From Immersiella caudata (taxonomy: Eukaryota; Ascomycota; Sordariomycetes; Sordariales; Lasiosphaeriaceae), in contig JAULSU010000004.1 in the NCBI GenBank assembly GCA_030512335.1, positions 2,108,001 through 2,172,000 of the forward strand: a stretch of DNA of 64,000 nt, read 5' to 3'. Below, piece by piece: positions 1 to 11,029 of the stretch. The notes beneath the pieces were generated by a model that saw only the letters and a list, made by a program, of their open reading frames with translations, made no database searches and was not told the DNA's origin. A program made the translations under genes and the position numbers. How positions within the stretch are numbered: position 1 is the first letter of the stretch; each line of letters starts with the position of its first letter.

Positions 1-1719
1 AGGGGCTCACTTCTGGCAGCATTGTTGAACGGGTCTATCTCCCTCGCCCAAACCACAAATGCGAGCGCAGGCGTTGACGGTCTGCTAGGTGCCAACAATG
101 GCAAAGTTGCCGACTCTTACACCGAGGGCTCGCTTCGCGGGTCTCTCCTCCTGTACAACGGAAAGATCCACACCATGGACGACAAGAACACTGTTGCCAA
201 AGTCGTCGCCATTAAGGACGGCCAGATATTCTACGTCGGGGACAGCCAGGCCGACGCCTTGCGCGACGGGCGGTTTGACACTTCCTCAAAGTTCCGAAGC
301 ATTGATTTAGGCGGGCGTATGGCAATCCCTGGTCTCATCGACTGTCACAACCACATCGTGCTGCTCGGCAACCGTCCTGGATACCACACACCTCTGGAAA
401 GGGCATACAGCATTGCCGATGTCCAGGCAACTTACAGACAACGAGCAACTGGCGTTCCCAAAGGATCGTTTATCACGACCATCGGCGGCTTCAGCCCCAA
501 CCAGTTCAAAGAGCTTCGTCTCCCCACCCTCTCTGAGCTCGATGCTGCGGCCCCTGACCATCCCGTCTTCATCTCCACGAGCTTCTCTGGCCCCGCTACT
601 ACCAACACGCTCGGAAAAGTCATCCTTTCCTCCCTCCCTGGCAACACCAGCGTCACAGTCTCCCCCACTGGCGCCATCACCTCCGGTATTGAAAATGGCA
701 AAGTTCTCCTCGCTCTCCGCGCCAACCTCACCTTCGCTGACCGCAAGCGTTCTGCGCTTTCCGCCATGCAATACGCCGCCTCGGTCGGCCTAACAACCCA
801 CCTCGACCAAGGCGCCTTCCCCGCTACCGGAACCCCCTCCGACGGCGCCGCCAACGAAGACCTCCTCTCCTTCCACAACCCCTTCCTCTCCCTCTACGCC
901 GACCACGCCGCCCCCATCCGCCTCCGCATCAACTTCCTCCACACAGACACCGACCCCTCCCTCCCCTCCCTCACCGCCCGCCTCCAGCACACCTTCCCCT
1001 TCTTCGGCAACTCCATGATCCGCACCGGCGCCATCGGCGAATTCGTCACCTCTGACTCCACCTCCGGCCCCATCTTCGAAGCTGCCCTGTCCCGTCTCGC
1101 CCTCGCAAAGTGGCGACTAGAAGTCCACTCCCTCTCCTCTACCGACTTCCAACTGCAAATTCAAGCCTTTGAAAAGATCCACTCCACAGTCACCCCCATC
1201 ACCGCCCTGAGATGGGTCATCGCCCACGTCCCGCGCATCACGGCAGAATATCTCACCCGCTTGAAGAAACTAGGAGGCGGTGTGAATCTCTCTGGGTGGA
1301 ACTACCTCTCAGGCACAGGCAGCGCGACAAACCCAGCGGGCCCGCCGTTCAGGACGATTGTGGAGAGTGGGATTCCCGCGGGGTTTGGAGCGGATGGGGC
1401 GAATATCGCGCCGCTTTCGCCTTGGCCGCATGTTTATTATGCGGTTACGGGGAAGAATGCAAAGGGAGAGGTGATTAACCCGGGGCAGCTGGCTACTAGA
1501 GAGGAGGTGCTGAGGTGGTATACGAGGGATAATCGGTGGTTTTTGGGCGGGGAGGATGAGAAGCAGTTGGGGGTTTTGGAGAAGGGGAGGTTGGGGGATG
1601 TGGTGGTGTTGAGTGAGGATTACTTTGGGGTCGAGGATGAGAAGTTGAAAGAGCTAGAGAGTGTGTTGACGGTTGTTGGGGGGGTTGTGGTTCATGATAA
1701 GGGGGTTTTGAAGGGGTGA
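1..1719 (+). CDS. Secreted amidohydrolase (amidohydrolase_3/YtcJ-like), 5' partial
   Basis: The frame is open from the first base of the window and ends at a TGA, so the true start lies upstream. The first residues in frame (RGSLLAALLNGSISLAQTT) look like the end of a signal peptide, suggesting an extracellular or vacuolar enzyme. A family signature follows: LLYNGKIHTMDD opening strand, then PGLIDCHNHIVLLG with the HxH-like metal site, then a long TIM-barrel-type body ending in GADGANIAPLSPW and a C-terminal LGVLEKGRLGDVVVLSEDYF strand typical of composite amidohydrolase domains. About 573 residues are visible, near full length for amidohydrolase_3 proteins (500-600). The substrate cannot be told; relatives hydrolyse amide or formyl bonds. 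No intron is needed in the visible part. The gene faces a gene-poor stretch on its 3' side. Confidence 0.8.
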   Translation, partial: RGSLLAALLNGSISLAQTTNASAGVDGLLGANNGKVADSYTEGSLRGSLLLYNGKIHTMDDKNTVAKVVAIKDGQIFYVGDSQADALRDGRFDTSSKFRSIDLGGRMAIPGLIDCHNHIVLLGNRPGYHTPLERAYSIADVQATYRQRATGVPKGSFITTIGGFSPNQFKELRLPTLSELDAAAPDHPVFISTSFSGPATTNTLGKVILSSLPGNTSVTVSPTGAITSGIENGKVLLALRANLTFADRKRSALSAMQYAASVGLTTHLDQGAFPATGTPSDGAANEDLLSFHNPFLSLYADHAAPIRLRINFLHTDTDPSLPSLTARLQHTFPFFGNSMIRTGAIGEFVTSDSTSGPIFEAALSRLALAKWRLEVHSLSSTDFQLQIQAFEKIHSTVTPITALRWVIAHVPRITAEYLTRLKKLGGGVNLSGWNYLSGTGSATNPAGPPFRTIVESGIPAGFGADGANIAPLSPWPHVYYAVTGKNAKGEVINPGQLATREEVLRWYTRDNRWFLGGEDEKQLGVLEKGRLGDVVVLSEDYFGVEDEKLKELESVLTVVGGVVVHDKGVLKG

Positions 1720-3860
1720 GGTGTTGAGTTTAGGTGGGCTGAGCAGCTATGTCAGGTACCCGTTCTGGCGAAGTACTATACTATTATGGCCATCAAGAAC
1801 AAGGTAGCGATCGATCTCCACGTCCCCATAATATCATGACGTGGGGAGAATGCGTCAAGCTGCTCATTGAAAATTCCATCACCCGTTCATATACATATCG
1901 CGCAGACTCGATGCAGATCCGCAAGCTTTGACGAAACACATTTATGATGTCATTGAAGATGGGCCCCCTTGGTGTTACCCCTGAGCCCGAAATTATATTT
2001 TGACGTTTTCCTCTCCCATCAACAACAACCAATACCTAACTTTACAGCGGAACAAAAAGAAAAGGCCAATTAGCAGTATCCATCGTGATCAAACTTATGC
2101 AACATGGACCTGACTGACGCGCAGCAACGAAACATCAGGAAATCCGCCGTTGTTTTACCCTAAAGTTGCCTGCATCAACCCTCAGCCACCGACACCACCC
2201 TAGCCACCTTACTCAGGCCCTACTCAGGCGCTGCTCAGGAAATGATCAGAGAAAACGCCAAACATATTTTAGATCTCAGGCAGTGCTCCGCAGTTCAAAT
2301 GGCAACTATTCGCGAGGTGCCAGTGTTGGGAATAAAGGTGGCCCAAAACTGGGATCACCCTCCTACCCCCTTTTCGCTCCTCTACCCCTCTCTATTCCGG
2401 TCATTTTTATGAACAGCTCGTACCTCGAGTCGAACGCTTGAGGTCTTGGTTATTGCACTAAGCCCAATAGAGCACACTCTGACTGCGAATTGTTGGATTT
2501 GATCACTTGCACGTCAAAACTGGGCCGAATCTTCTGTACTGTGCTCTGTCTTCCTTCATCCATACTTTTGGATTCAGCTGAAAATCTCGGTTCTGGCACC
2601 CATGCCCTCCCTGAGATGGATCTGGCACCACGTCCCAGGGGCCTCCGGCGCATACCTTGGCGTGCGGATAATCCAACAGATCACTTGTACGCCAATCGTG
2701 ATCGATAGACTGTATTGTGTTGTGTCTGGACAGCCCTTTCTCCGAGGCTAAAGTACCGCTGAAGCCTCTGTTCTGGCGAGTGGCCACCCTCTGGCGTGGG
2801 TGGATAATCTGACACTTCCCAGGCGGATTGCCTCGTTTCCACAAGCGAGCGGCGAATTTTCCCCACGACGCGACCCTTCACCTTCAATCATCAATTCCAC
2901 TATAACAAACTATAGCCATATTAGATAGAACAGGGCAGCTGTAGCTGGAAAAGGCTTGGACCCAGAGTTGGTCAGCCCCGCCACCGCAGGTACCAATGTA
3001 CATAATTATAAGAACTGTGTCTCTGGCATTGCTAGATATCCCACAATAGAACAGCATAACCAACTGTTGAACCCACTCAATCACACATTTAAAGGGTGCG
3101 GCGCCTCTGACAGTATATTTACGTCGCCAAATGAATACCAACCCCAAGCGGTCCTCAATTATGAAATACTATATTATGCATCCGACTATAAGCTGTGACC
3201 CTAAGAATTTTATTACGCAAAAAGTCTTTGCGGATATCTCTGTTTCTCGACCTTCCCTCCAAATTGAGCACCAATCCCCAGGAAGTCTACCTCTGGGTTT
3301 CGAGAGCAGGATAACTGTGCGGGGCGAGCATCGGGGTTGTGGCCTTTAGCAATAGGAATGGGAGTTTCGGAAGATTGGCAGCTGTCATCTAGAGTCGCGA
3401 GAAGGGGCGGTGCTTTTGTAGTGCCCAAGTAAACAGCTACAGCGGTCTGACGCGTAGTCGGGCTGTTCCTGGTCAGTATGACAGAGTTGGGGTCGGGGTG
3501 GGGTGGCATTAGGCAAGACGCTCACATACTTCTTATTGGCTGAGACCATGGTGACGATGCTTTCATGAAATGGAATTCAGTATTGGTTGAGAGCAGACAA
3601 AAGGTAACGCACATTTTTTGCAATACAGAGTATGAGGAAAAGATGGGTAGGTTCTATCTTCTTATAATTAGACCAAGCTTAGATTATTATAAAAGAGCTC
3701 TTGCACCCTTTGATCTATGAAAGCCCTAGATCCGAGTGGCATTCTAGGGGAATGACCCGCTTGGACTTTTAATTGGAAGGCGCGGATGACACCATCTGCA
3801 GGTCTGCGGGTCGAGGGACAAAATCTGGCCAATGCGAGAGCTAGAAGGCAGGGATTGTAG
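1720..3860. other. Gene-poor intergenic stretch
   Basis: About 2.1 kb without a convincing gene. Open frames here are short, on both strands, and lack recognisable motifs or good splice structure. Base composition drifts AT-rich between about 2880 and 3240. Between about 2570 and 2830 some short phrases recur loosely (tctggca, gtggataat-like), which may reflect a decayed repeat, but I cannot define a unit. Nothing firm is annotated. Confidence 0.5.
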
Positions 3861-4066
3861 GTTTCCCACCATGCGGTGGGAAGCGGTGCAGTTTCCCACA
3901 ATGCTGTGGGAAGCGGTGCAGTTTCCCACCATGCCTGTGGGAAGCGTCGCGGTTTCCCACCATGCTGTGGGAAGCGGTGCAGTTTCCCACCATGCCTGTG
4001 GGAAGTGGTGCAGTTTCCCACCATGCCTGTGGGAAGCGGTGCAGTTTCCCACCATGCCGGTGTGAG
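3861..4066. repeat. 30-31 bp minisatellite, six full units plus one partial
   Basis: Units start at 3861, 3891, 3921, 3952, 3982, 4013 and 4044, and the last is partial. Every unit begins gtttcccacc (or -ca) and ends aagcggtgca or a one- or two-base variant. Units with an extra c before tgtggg are 31 bp, the others 30 bp. Inside each unit ttcccac and gtgggaa form a 7-8 bp inverted repeat around a 6-7 base loop, so each unit can fold into a hairpin. Short open frames over the array on both strands are products of the repetition, not genes. Confidence 0.93.
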
Positions 4067-4319
4067 ACGACAGCCCAATGAGGAATGAAATGAGGGTGAT
4101 CTCCCGCCATCGATCTAGACTGCTAATAACTTATCAACCCCTCAGTCGTAAGCCGTGCGGCCACCGCCCGCTGCTATTACTGTGAAAGGCGCCGCCCTCG
4201 AAAATTGATGCCGGACCTCCGTTGTCAGCAAAATTGACGACGGATCTACTGCAACCACCCTGTAGCAGTAGGCATTACCAATTACCTCCGCTTCAAGCCA
4301 CCTAGCACGTCATATCTCG

Positions 4320-4610
4320 AGAAAAACTTGTTCTTTGAGGACAAACCTTCGCTTTCAATTGCACTCCCTCCCGTCAACGCCAGAGACCCCCTCGCAATAC
4401 ATCCCCGCGACCGTAGATTCTAGATTCAATATTAGCAACTCACCACCCAGCTCTGAAACGCGACTTCGTGCGTGACAGACCGACGAGTAGCAGACATATG
4501 CTTCTCCGTCGACCATCAAACGAGCTCGAGATGAGGGTAGCTCAATAGAGAACTCTGTGGTAGCTATCGAGGTGCATCATAGGACAACTAGAGTAAACGA
4601 AGCAAGTCGG
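4320..4610 (+). pseudogene. Possible decayed exon with two in-frame stops
   Basis: Reading triplets in phase with 4473, the frame is protein-like: proline/serine-rich text such as SNSPPSSETRLRA, then TGA at 4473-4475, QTDE, TAG at 4488-4490, then QTYASPSTIKRARDEGSSIE and onward to 4610, where a GTAAGT donor-like site follows directly. Both stops could arise from single C-to-T changes (CGA to TGA, CAG to TAG), as expected after repeat-induced point mutation. I do not recognise the family; a transposon-derived frame is one option. This is a weak call resting on composition only. Confidence 0.25.
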
Positions 4611-5140
4611 GTAAGTCGGGTTAATACATGTACTCAGCCACTGGATCATGTTAATTCAGGCTAAGCTTGCAACTACTGAATAGTTTCAAAGAATGGCGTG
4701 GTATTTTGTAAGAACTCATCCAATGCGGCGGATAGGGGGCTGAATCTGGCGACCCAGCAACGCGTCCGGGTTCAGACTTGGTATATACCAGTACATGTTA
4801 TGAGATAGCATGTAGCATCATGGTCTAGTTTTTGGCGCAGTGCGCAGTATCCTGGCACTAACACCAGCGTGGTATTTACCATACCAGTATATAATATGAC
4901 ATGGTATCCAACGTACTAGCATATAGAATATACCACTACATGATGGACCAGCCTAAACCGAATAACGACCCGGAATCTCCGAATGGCAACTTTAGTCGAG
5001 GGTCCAAAACTAGGCCACACGGTTGTGGAGGTTGGGCTCACCCATAGCTCACCTTACCTCAGGAGCAGCTCAGGATCACCCACGAACATGGAAATTGCTG
5101 AGGGCAACTTTAGGGTAAAGAAATGGGCTGTTGACGACGC
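4611..5140. other. Intergenic stretch, partly AT-rich
   Basis: Contains loosely repeated phrases around 4775-4945 (accagtacat, ataccagtat, tagcatgtagcat, atggtat) that suggest a decayed element, without clear terminal repeats. An open frame from 4983 to 5285 has no intron logic and overlaps the better-supported spliced frame at its end, so I do not call it. Confidence 0.4.
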
Positions 5141-5149
5141 CCACCAGCA

Positions 5150-5476
5150 CTCGGGCAAGAATGTCAAAGGGTACCAGCCAGGTACGAGTTCCGGGCCGAT
5201 GGGGTACGTCACCTCACCTTTAACTTGCCACAGGAGACTGATAAACCTGGATTCTAGGCTCAGAAAGGACAGCAGGATAGAATGAAACACGATCTTACCT
5301 ATCCCGTAAGCCGTCCTCGCCAGATCTTCTGATTTACAACTCTGACATTTATTTGCCTGCAGCAGGCTACACTTCACGGGAACCAACAATACCCTGGCGC
5401 CCGACTCGACAAGGAGCTTCAAGAAGAGGATGAGGCCACCATAAGAAAGAAGGACGAGCGCAAGGAAAACGCATAA
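5150..5476 (+). CDS. Small spliced conserved-looking protein, 5' end unresolved
   Basis: Three blocks join in one frame. Block 1 ends at 5203 with text RVPARYEFRADG. A 54-nt intron (5204-5257) has donor GTACGT, branch CTGAT and acceptor TAG. Block 2 (5258-5305) reads AQKGQQDRMKHDLTYP. A 57-nt intron (5306-5362) has GTAAGC, branch CTGAC and acceptor CAG. Block 3 (5363-5476) reads QATLHGNQQYPGARLDKELQ and ends in a lysine/glutamate-rich tail before TAA. Together this is a hydrophilic protein of roughly 70 residues, resembling small fungal proteins with a TLHGN core; I know no function. In block 1 the frame meets a TGA upstream without an ATG, so a further upstream exon or 5' decay is likely, and the start given here is only approximate. 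Confidence 0.5.
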
Positions 5477-5524
5477 AGCGGAAGTGAGGCAGGAGATGTA
5501 CGAGGTTAGATGATAGCCTGTTCA

Positions 5525-7886
5525 TCACACAATAACAATAGACTCAAACTCCTTTTGCACCCTTTCCAAAATAATTCCCTTCTCCTCTTCAAACTGCCCT
5601 CCGTGACAGTCAAACAGTCTGGCTGACAAGCCGACCCTCCGGTATTTGTTTGTATGTTCCACTGGCAACAGCAGCAGGGAGCATACCTCGAAGATGTAGC
5701 AGTACTGCTTTTCCTGGTAGTAATACTGGCCCAGTTCCTCGGATTCATATCGATGTCGTATCCATATCGGCAGACAGGTAAGCTTGCTGAGGTCTGCTGT
5801 CGCTCTTTGTTTGTCTTCTGCGGAGTCGAATAGGAGTTTTGGAACGGACCACGCATTACACACTCCCCCCTCCCACCATTCATTTTCCCGGTCTTCTAGG
5901 GTCTTTGTCTCCAGACATTCTTTAGAGGGAGAAGCAGTCTCGTTCGGCGTCCAGTATCCACTCGCAGAACCGGAAGCAGCGTCACTGTCACCATCATCAT
6001 CGGCGGAGGACCTGGTGTGGCTAAAGTCCCATCTTGAATGTTGAGCCGGCCTGGAATCTGCCTCCACCACGGCCGCTGTAAAGCCGTTGTCGTCATCAAA
6101 AATTCGAGATCGTTGTATGCGCAGCTCCGCGCAGAGAAGCTGGGAGACATAGGGCTCGCCAGCCCACTGAACTTTGACAGCGTCGCTAGGAATGCCTAAG
6201 CTCCAAAGCACAACCATCCCAGCTCCTTCCTCATCCACAAATAGGCCACGATCTTTTTCTTCGATAGGCCACTGTATGGGAGGACCTACGAGAGGTAGAT
6301 GACGAATAGCCAGATTACCCCCGCGATGGACGTGCGGAATAGATGTCCATGACCAACTCGGTTGCGTGGGCTCCCGTGATGGAACCTTGTCTGTTGCGAT
6401 CGTTTGCCAGCTGAGGTGAAATGCGAGACCTTCTAGCCAGAGCCCGACAACAGGCTCATCACCAGTCAATTGACGGTAAAAGTCCACAGCTCCTGCGAGA
6501 GAAGGAAGATCGTCCTCGGCCTTGGTCAATTTACGGTCGGAATGTTCAAACACCCAAGTCCACCATGTGAAATCTTCTGTTGCGTTGCTGCTGCTGCTGC
6601 TGCTGCTGAGAATCGGCCTCACCACGGGACTGGAGCTGCTAGTTAGGTAGTTCCTGGGATATGTGTGCGTACCAAAGTGCCAGCTCACTTCGTGATCGGT
6701 GCTCTGCACTGTTCGATCCTCAGACTCGAAGATCGACTGGCATTGCCAAAAGAGTTGACCGGCTACAAAGTGGACGATACGCGAGGAAAGAACAAGTTCT
6801 TGGAATATCCAGCCCCGATCGTGCATAGGTGAGAGGCCGAAGACGCTGAGACATTCGACGCCGGTTGCGAAGTCGGGCGGGCGGGAAATGATGCGGAGGT
6901 CCGTCTTCCCAGACTGCCTACCACTTTCACTGCAGCCGACACGGAACTGAGTCGATGGGGGTATGTCTGCAAGCTCGAACCCGTTGGTTTTCGCATTTGG
7001 CGAAGCGGCGGCGAGCGTGACGTAGGCACACCGGAAAACCGAAGCCATCTTGGCTGCTTCGCGCTGCCAATCAGCCATATCGTCCTGAATGATGCACAGT
7101 GCGTCGATCCAGAGGTATCGGATTCCTAGCGATTTGGTGATGAGTATTGCGTCGCGGAAGGTCGGAGTCAGGCTGGAGGAAGGAATCTCGGCTTTGAGCG
7201 CGTCCAGATTGGACGACGTGGTTCGAAAGGGAATTCCTCCTTCTCCCCAGCAATGGCTAAGCGCTGTGTAGCTAAAGCCATGGCGGGATGGAAGCGTGTT
7301 GGTGTCGACCAGACGGTGTGTTCCAACATCGATGAGTCGGGCAGGACTAACCGACTCTTCAAGCGGGGAAAAACGGCAGTTCAAGTGGTCTTTGAAGCAC
7401 CCATCAACCCACTCCTCGATGGTCGATGCGCGGAGGGCTATCGTCACGGCCGTTTCGGCTGCCCATATGGGACGATGTCCCGCGTAACCTAGAAGCCTGC
7501 GATATCAGAGAAGAGACAAGCAACATCAATCGCGCTGGAGACCAACCGGCGGAGGAGCCCATGATGAACCGATCGGACGAAGAAACATCCCGCAAGGTCG
7601 ATACAAGCACATACTCTCGTTTGATGATGCGGTTTTCCGATTCCAGTCTTCGCTTTGTTGCCTTGGCTCGGAGCACTGTTTTCGTTCGGATGCCTTGCTT
7701 TGCGTAGCCCTCGAAGTCACTGACAGTCTCCTCTGGGAAGAGCGAGAGAAAATATTGACAGAGGGGACATGTCTTTGCTGATTGGAGGAGCACCAAGATA
7801 GAAGGGGAGTGGTCTAACGAGGGCAAAGACTCGTCGACTGGAAACGGTAGCAGTGCGATTTGGGCACAGCGCGCGCAGACGGTCAT
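5525..7886 (-). CDS. HET domain (heterokaryon incompatibility) protein
   Basis: Two exons, 7886-7615 and 7496-5525, joined over a 118-nt intron with a GTATGT donor and GCAG acceptor; the product is 747 residues. The start is the ATG at 7886 (context ACAATGAC) rather than the in-frame ATG at 7982. The N-terminus carries cysteine pairs (CARCAQ, CPLCQYF). The HET core is clear: YTALSHCWGEGG, then SLGIRYLWIDALCIIQDD and WQREAAKMASVFRCAYVTLAA. The C-terminal half contains a seven-serine tract and acidic linkers. HET proteins trigger non-self recognition and cell death in fungi; partner and specificity are unknown. The gene borders a gene-poor region, common for this rapidly evolving family. Alternative donors exist, so the exact junction is less certain than the domain. 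Confidence 0.88.
6588..6608. repeat. (CTG)7 microsatellite in the HET gene
   Basis: Seven CTG triplets on the plus strand, read as AGC on the coding strand, encode the serine run in the HET protein. Such tracts are prone to length changes. Confidence 0.9.
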
Positions 7887-8310
7887 TGTCAGCAGCCTCA
7901 AGAAGGAGTGGGGTTGAGTCGATGGTGGAGAGCTGGGGCAGGAACGTGAAAATGCGAGTGGGGAAATGGGCTCAAACAACAAATGACCAGGACTGGTCTG
8001 TCCCCTGTCTCAGAGCTTCACAGTGGCACCAGCGTAGGGGAGCTGATTCGCCAGGCGCAGGTGAGGACCCATTTATGCAGGTACTTCGTCGTTGGTTGAG
8101 CTGAGACACCTGAATGCGCGATGACATCGATCACTCCCAGGCTTCGTTGAAAAAAGGGCCGATCGAGAATGGGAACGCAACGCGGGCATATAAATTTATT
8201 TCTTTCTCCCATTATTCCCTCCACATTCTATGCATGTAAACATTAATACTCGAACACCTCTTGCTATGCAGTGCAATCATTCTCTCATCGAAGCCAACCC
8301 CTTGATGCAA
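7887..8310. other. Intergenic region upstream of the HET gene
   Basis: Serves as 5' region of the HET gene and 3' region of the membrane-protein gene to its right. An AT-rich patch (catataaatttattt) lies at 8188-8202. No further gene seen. Confidence 0.5.
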
Positions 8311-10062
8311 TCACTGAATGTGGCCGTTCGACGGCGGGTATTGCCCCGGAGTCCCTGGCTGAGCATACGGACCAGCATGTGGGACGAACTGGCCCGGAGA
8401 GGCCGGCTGAGTGAACTGAACGGACTGCCCCGTCGGCGAATACTGTGCCGGAGGGGCGAACGCCCCTGAGTTCATCGGCGGTGTGTACTGTCCAGGTTGC
8501 CCTGCCTGCACAAACTGCACCGGGATGGCTACCGGCGTGCCCTGCCCAGGCGTCTGAGTCTCAGCGGACCACTGCTGGAACTGCTGGTGATACTGCTGGT
8601 CCGCAGCCAGCCCGGTATTCCTTGGGCTTACAGCCGCCAGCCCTGTGCTTCGCTCCACGAGTCCAGACAGACGGGACTTGAGGGCCGTGTCGGGATGCAC
8701 GACCAAGCCAAGCCAGGGCAGCCAGCCCACAAGTAGCCTCACCAGCAACGACCTGGCCACGATGTGATAGCTATCCGCCCTTGGTAGGTCCTGCGGTACT
8801 TGATTGAAACCGAAGTCCGACTTCGAAGGGGAGAAGTGCATGGGCGACACAATGACTTGCGACTCCTCCACCTCGTTGGGTTCGTCCTTCCCCTTGACAG
8901 CGTTCTTCTCTCTCGTCTCGAACCCTTGCTTCGCGAGGAAGTATAGCGTGCGGAGGAAGCTGAAGAGGCCGATGATGAAGGGCAGCAGCTGACTGGGGAG
9001 CTGCAGTTGGCCGCCGTCGTGTTTGCCGCCGAGCACGCCGTTCACGTGGTTGAAGTTGAGAGTGACTTCGACGGTTACGGCGGAGAAAATGAGCCAGACG
9101 AGGTTGCCGTATCTGAGGAAGAGGAACATCCACTTGAGTCTGGGTACTGTTAGCATGAAACGAGCGTGCAAGGGAACCAACACTTACTCTGCACGGTTGA
9201 AGCCCGTGGCATACTTGACCCTATTCCCCGAGCCCCAGTTGAAGAAGCCCTTCAGCGAGCGGATCTTCTGGAAGGTGGCAAGTCCAGCAATGGTAGAAGC
9301 GATGAACATAACACCGAACCAGAGAGCGCAAAAGGCACACACCACGGTGTAGTAATATCGGATCCCACCGCCGGCGCGGAGCTTGGCGAAGAAGAAGGTG
9401 TATAGGATGGAGCACTCCGGGGGGTTGGGCTCCTCGGCCGTGTCATCTGGGCTGCCGAGCACGATGAGTGACTCGGATACGCCATCTGGTGGTCGATGTC
9501 AGCTACTAACTTCCATTTTGGGATAATGTTTGCATGTCTCAGGAGGTACTCCTCCTCTTCCTCCTGAGACACTAGGGCAAAAAGGCTGAAGGGGCAAAAA
9601 ACAGCAGGAATCGCACATACAGATCCAGAACCACAACCCGTAGATGCTGACGCCCAAGCTGATAGCCAACCGCAGATGGGTGCCAAAGCCGCCAAAGTTG
9701 CGAATGGCGCGAGGGCCGCAGTCGTTGTAAAGGCGCGTGCGATACCCCCAGATGGTGAGGACGCCAAACACAGTGCCGCCGCAAAGATGCATGAGAGTCA
9801 ACCCATCGATCTGCGTGAGCTGGTGACTTCGGCTGTCGTTGGTCATGGCGACTAACAAAGCGAGCAAGAAGATAGCGGCGGTATCGGTGGCGCCGGCAAA
9901 CTCGGAGGGGAGAAGCGTGTTGGCGATGTAGGAACCGAGCCAGGCGAAGTAGATACCGAGACGCACACCGAGGCCGTAGTAGTCGGTCGCGCTGTCGCTC
10001 AGACACTCGTATGTCGAGGCATCGCGCGCCGCAAGGGTCGTAAAGTCGAACGCCGTCGCCAT
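8311..10062 (-). CDS. Multispanning fungal membrane protein of unknown function
   Basis: Three exons: 10062-9621, 9485-9188 and 9139-8311 (522 residues). Intron 1 is 135 nt (GTATGT, CTGAC branch); intron 2 is 48 nt (GTAAGT, CTAAC branch). Both junctions restore frame: WFWIY|GVSES and FNRAE|LKWMF. Roughly seven hydrophobic segments are visible, for example GVRLGIYFAWLGSYIANTLL, AAIFLLALLVAM, LAISLGVSIYGLWFWI, YYTVVCAFCALWFGVMFIAS, YGNLVWLIFSAVTVEV and LLPFIIGLFSFLRTLYFLA. The last ~90 residues are a low-complexity proline/glutamine/glycine tail with GQY/GQF-type repeats, presumably cytosolic. I do not recognise a named family. Its first intron shares a block with an intron of the neighbouring xylanase gene. 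Confidence 0.82.
9536..9570. repeat. 11-bp inverted repeat inside an intron
   Basis: Arms gtctcaggagg (9536-9546) and cctcctgagac (9560-9570) are perfectly complementary around a 13-base loop. The hairpin lies wholly inside intron 1 of the membrane-protein gene, between its shared 5' block and its branch point. Confidence 0.9.
9586..9620 (-). repeat. Shared intron block, copy 1 (introner-like)
   Basis: The first 35 nt of intron 1 of the membrane-protein gene, starting exactly at the GTATGT donor, match the start of xylanase intron 2 at 34 of 35 positions. The one difference is C versus T at intron position 8. The flanking exon bases do not match. Confidence 0.85.
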
Positions 10063-11029
10063 GGTGGTGATGGTGTTGCGTGCTCTCCAAGTTGAGGCGT
10101 CAACAACAAGAGAAAAACCGCCAAGGTTGGAGCAAAATCGCCCGCTGCAGGCACAGGAGCCCTTTTAGCAACGGCTCAACTGCAAGCCCTGTGAGCCCTG
10201 CAGGACGCCATGCGGGCCGTTTTGCTTGCAGTTGGTAAGCATTGGGCTGAAATGGGACGGCTAATGGAGCACCGTCGCATCGCGCCGCTTAAATGAGTAT
10301 TGTCAACCTGGCCGTTGGAGCATGAAATGTGGGAGCCTGGCTCGGATAATACGGCACAATTTCCTTGGTTGCTAATGGATGCTGGTGTGCGGGCGAACTC
10401 CACCCCACGAGAGCGCTAAGTGGTCAAAATCACAACCCTTTTTTGAAGGGCCAACACGGGTTTGGCCCCCACTGTTCTTCACATGCGGCTCCTTCCCTTT
10501 GTTTTTTTCCCAGTCGACCACGCTGCGCCAACAGATTTCTGTCTGAGTAAGAACCATACCTCCACAAACCTCCCAAATGCCAGTCATGAGCCGTCTGGCC
10601 CGCCGCAAACCAGCAGTATTGATGCATGGCCTTTGTGCCGTAAACACGAAATGTCAAAATGTGGGTAGTATTGAAGTGATATGCGTGTTCGCGCCTATTG
10701 GCAGCTGCCATTGCTTGTTGACAACTCAGCTAGAACTGCGCCCAAAAGAAGAACCGTGCAGATGCGCGTAAAGCGCGGACGGGAACGTCCCCACCCTGCA
10801 CCGCTCAGCGCCCTCTGCCGCGCCGGAGCCTCACTCTCGAGCCCCGGACAACCCCCCGGACTGAACCCCGGCAACGTCCCTGAGGCTGAAAATCCTTCGG
10901 CACCTCATCTCATCATTGCTCATCAGCCAATTGTCCTCCGATACAGGTGCAGCCTGACTGACAACAAGCTTTCCGTTCCCGGCGAAGTTCACATCAAGAA
11001 CGTCTTCATCAGCCCATCAGGAAGCCCCT
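10063..11029. other. Intergenic region with no gene seen
   Basis: Lies between the start of the membrane-protein gene and the 3' end of the xylanase gene. Short frames on both strands lack motifs. It should hold the promoter of the membrane-protein gene and the 3' end of the xylanase transcript. Confidence 0.5.

Noticed and set aside
3861..4066. CRISPR-like array
   Set aside because: Units abut each other with no variable spacers, and the genome is eukaryotic; it is a tandem minisatellite.
3744..4110. Several 70-136 codon frames with repeated WWETAPLPT or VGSGAVSHH text
   Set aside because: They are translations of the 30-31 bp minisatellite in various frames, not proteins.
4983..5285. 100-codon plus-strand frame
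   Set aside because: The spliced frame across 5203/5258 and 5305/5363 explains the region better; this frame reads through consensus introns.
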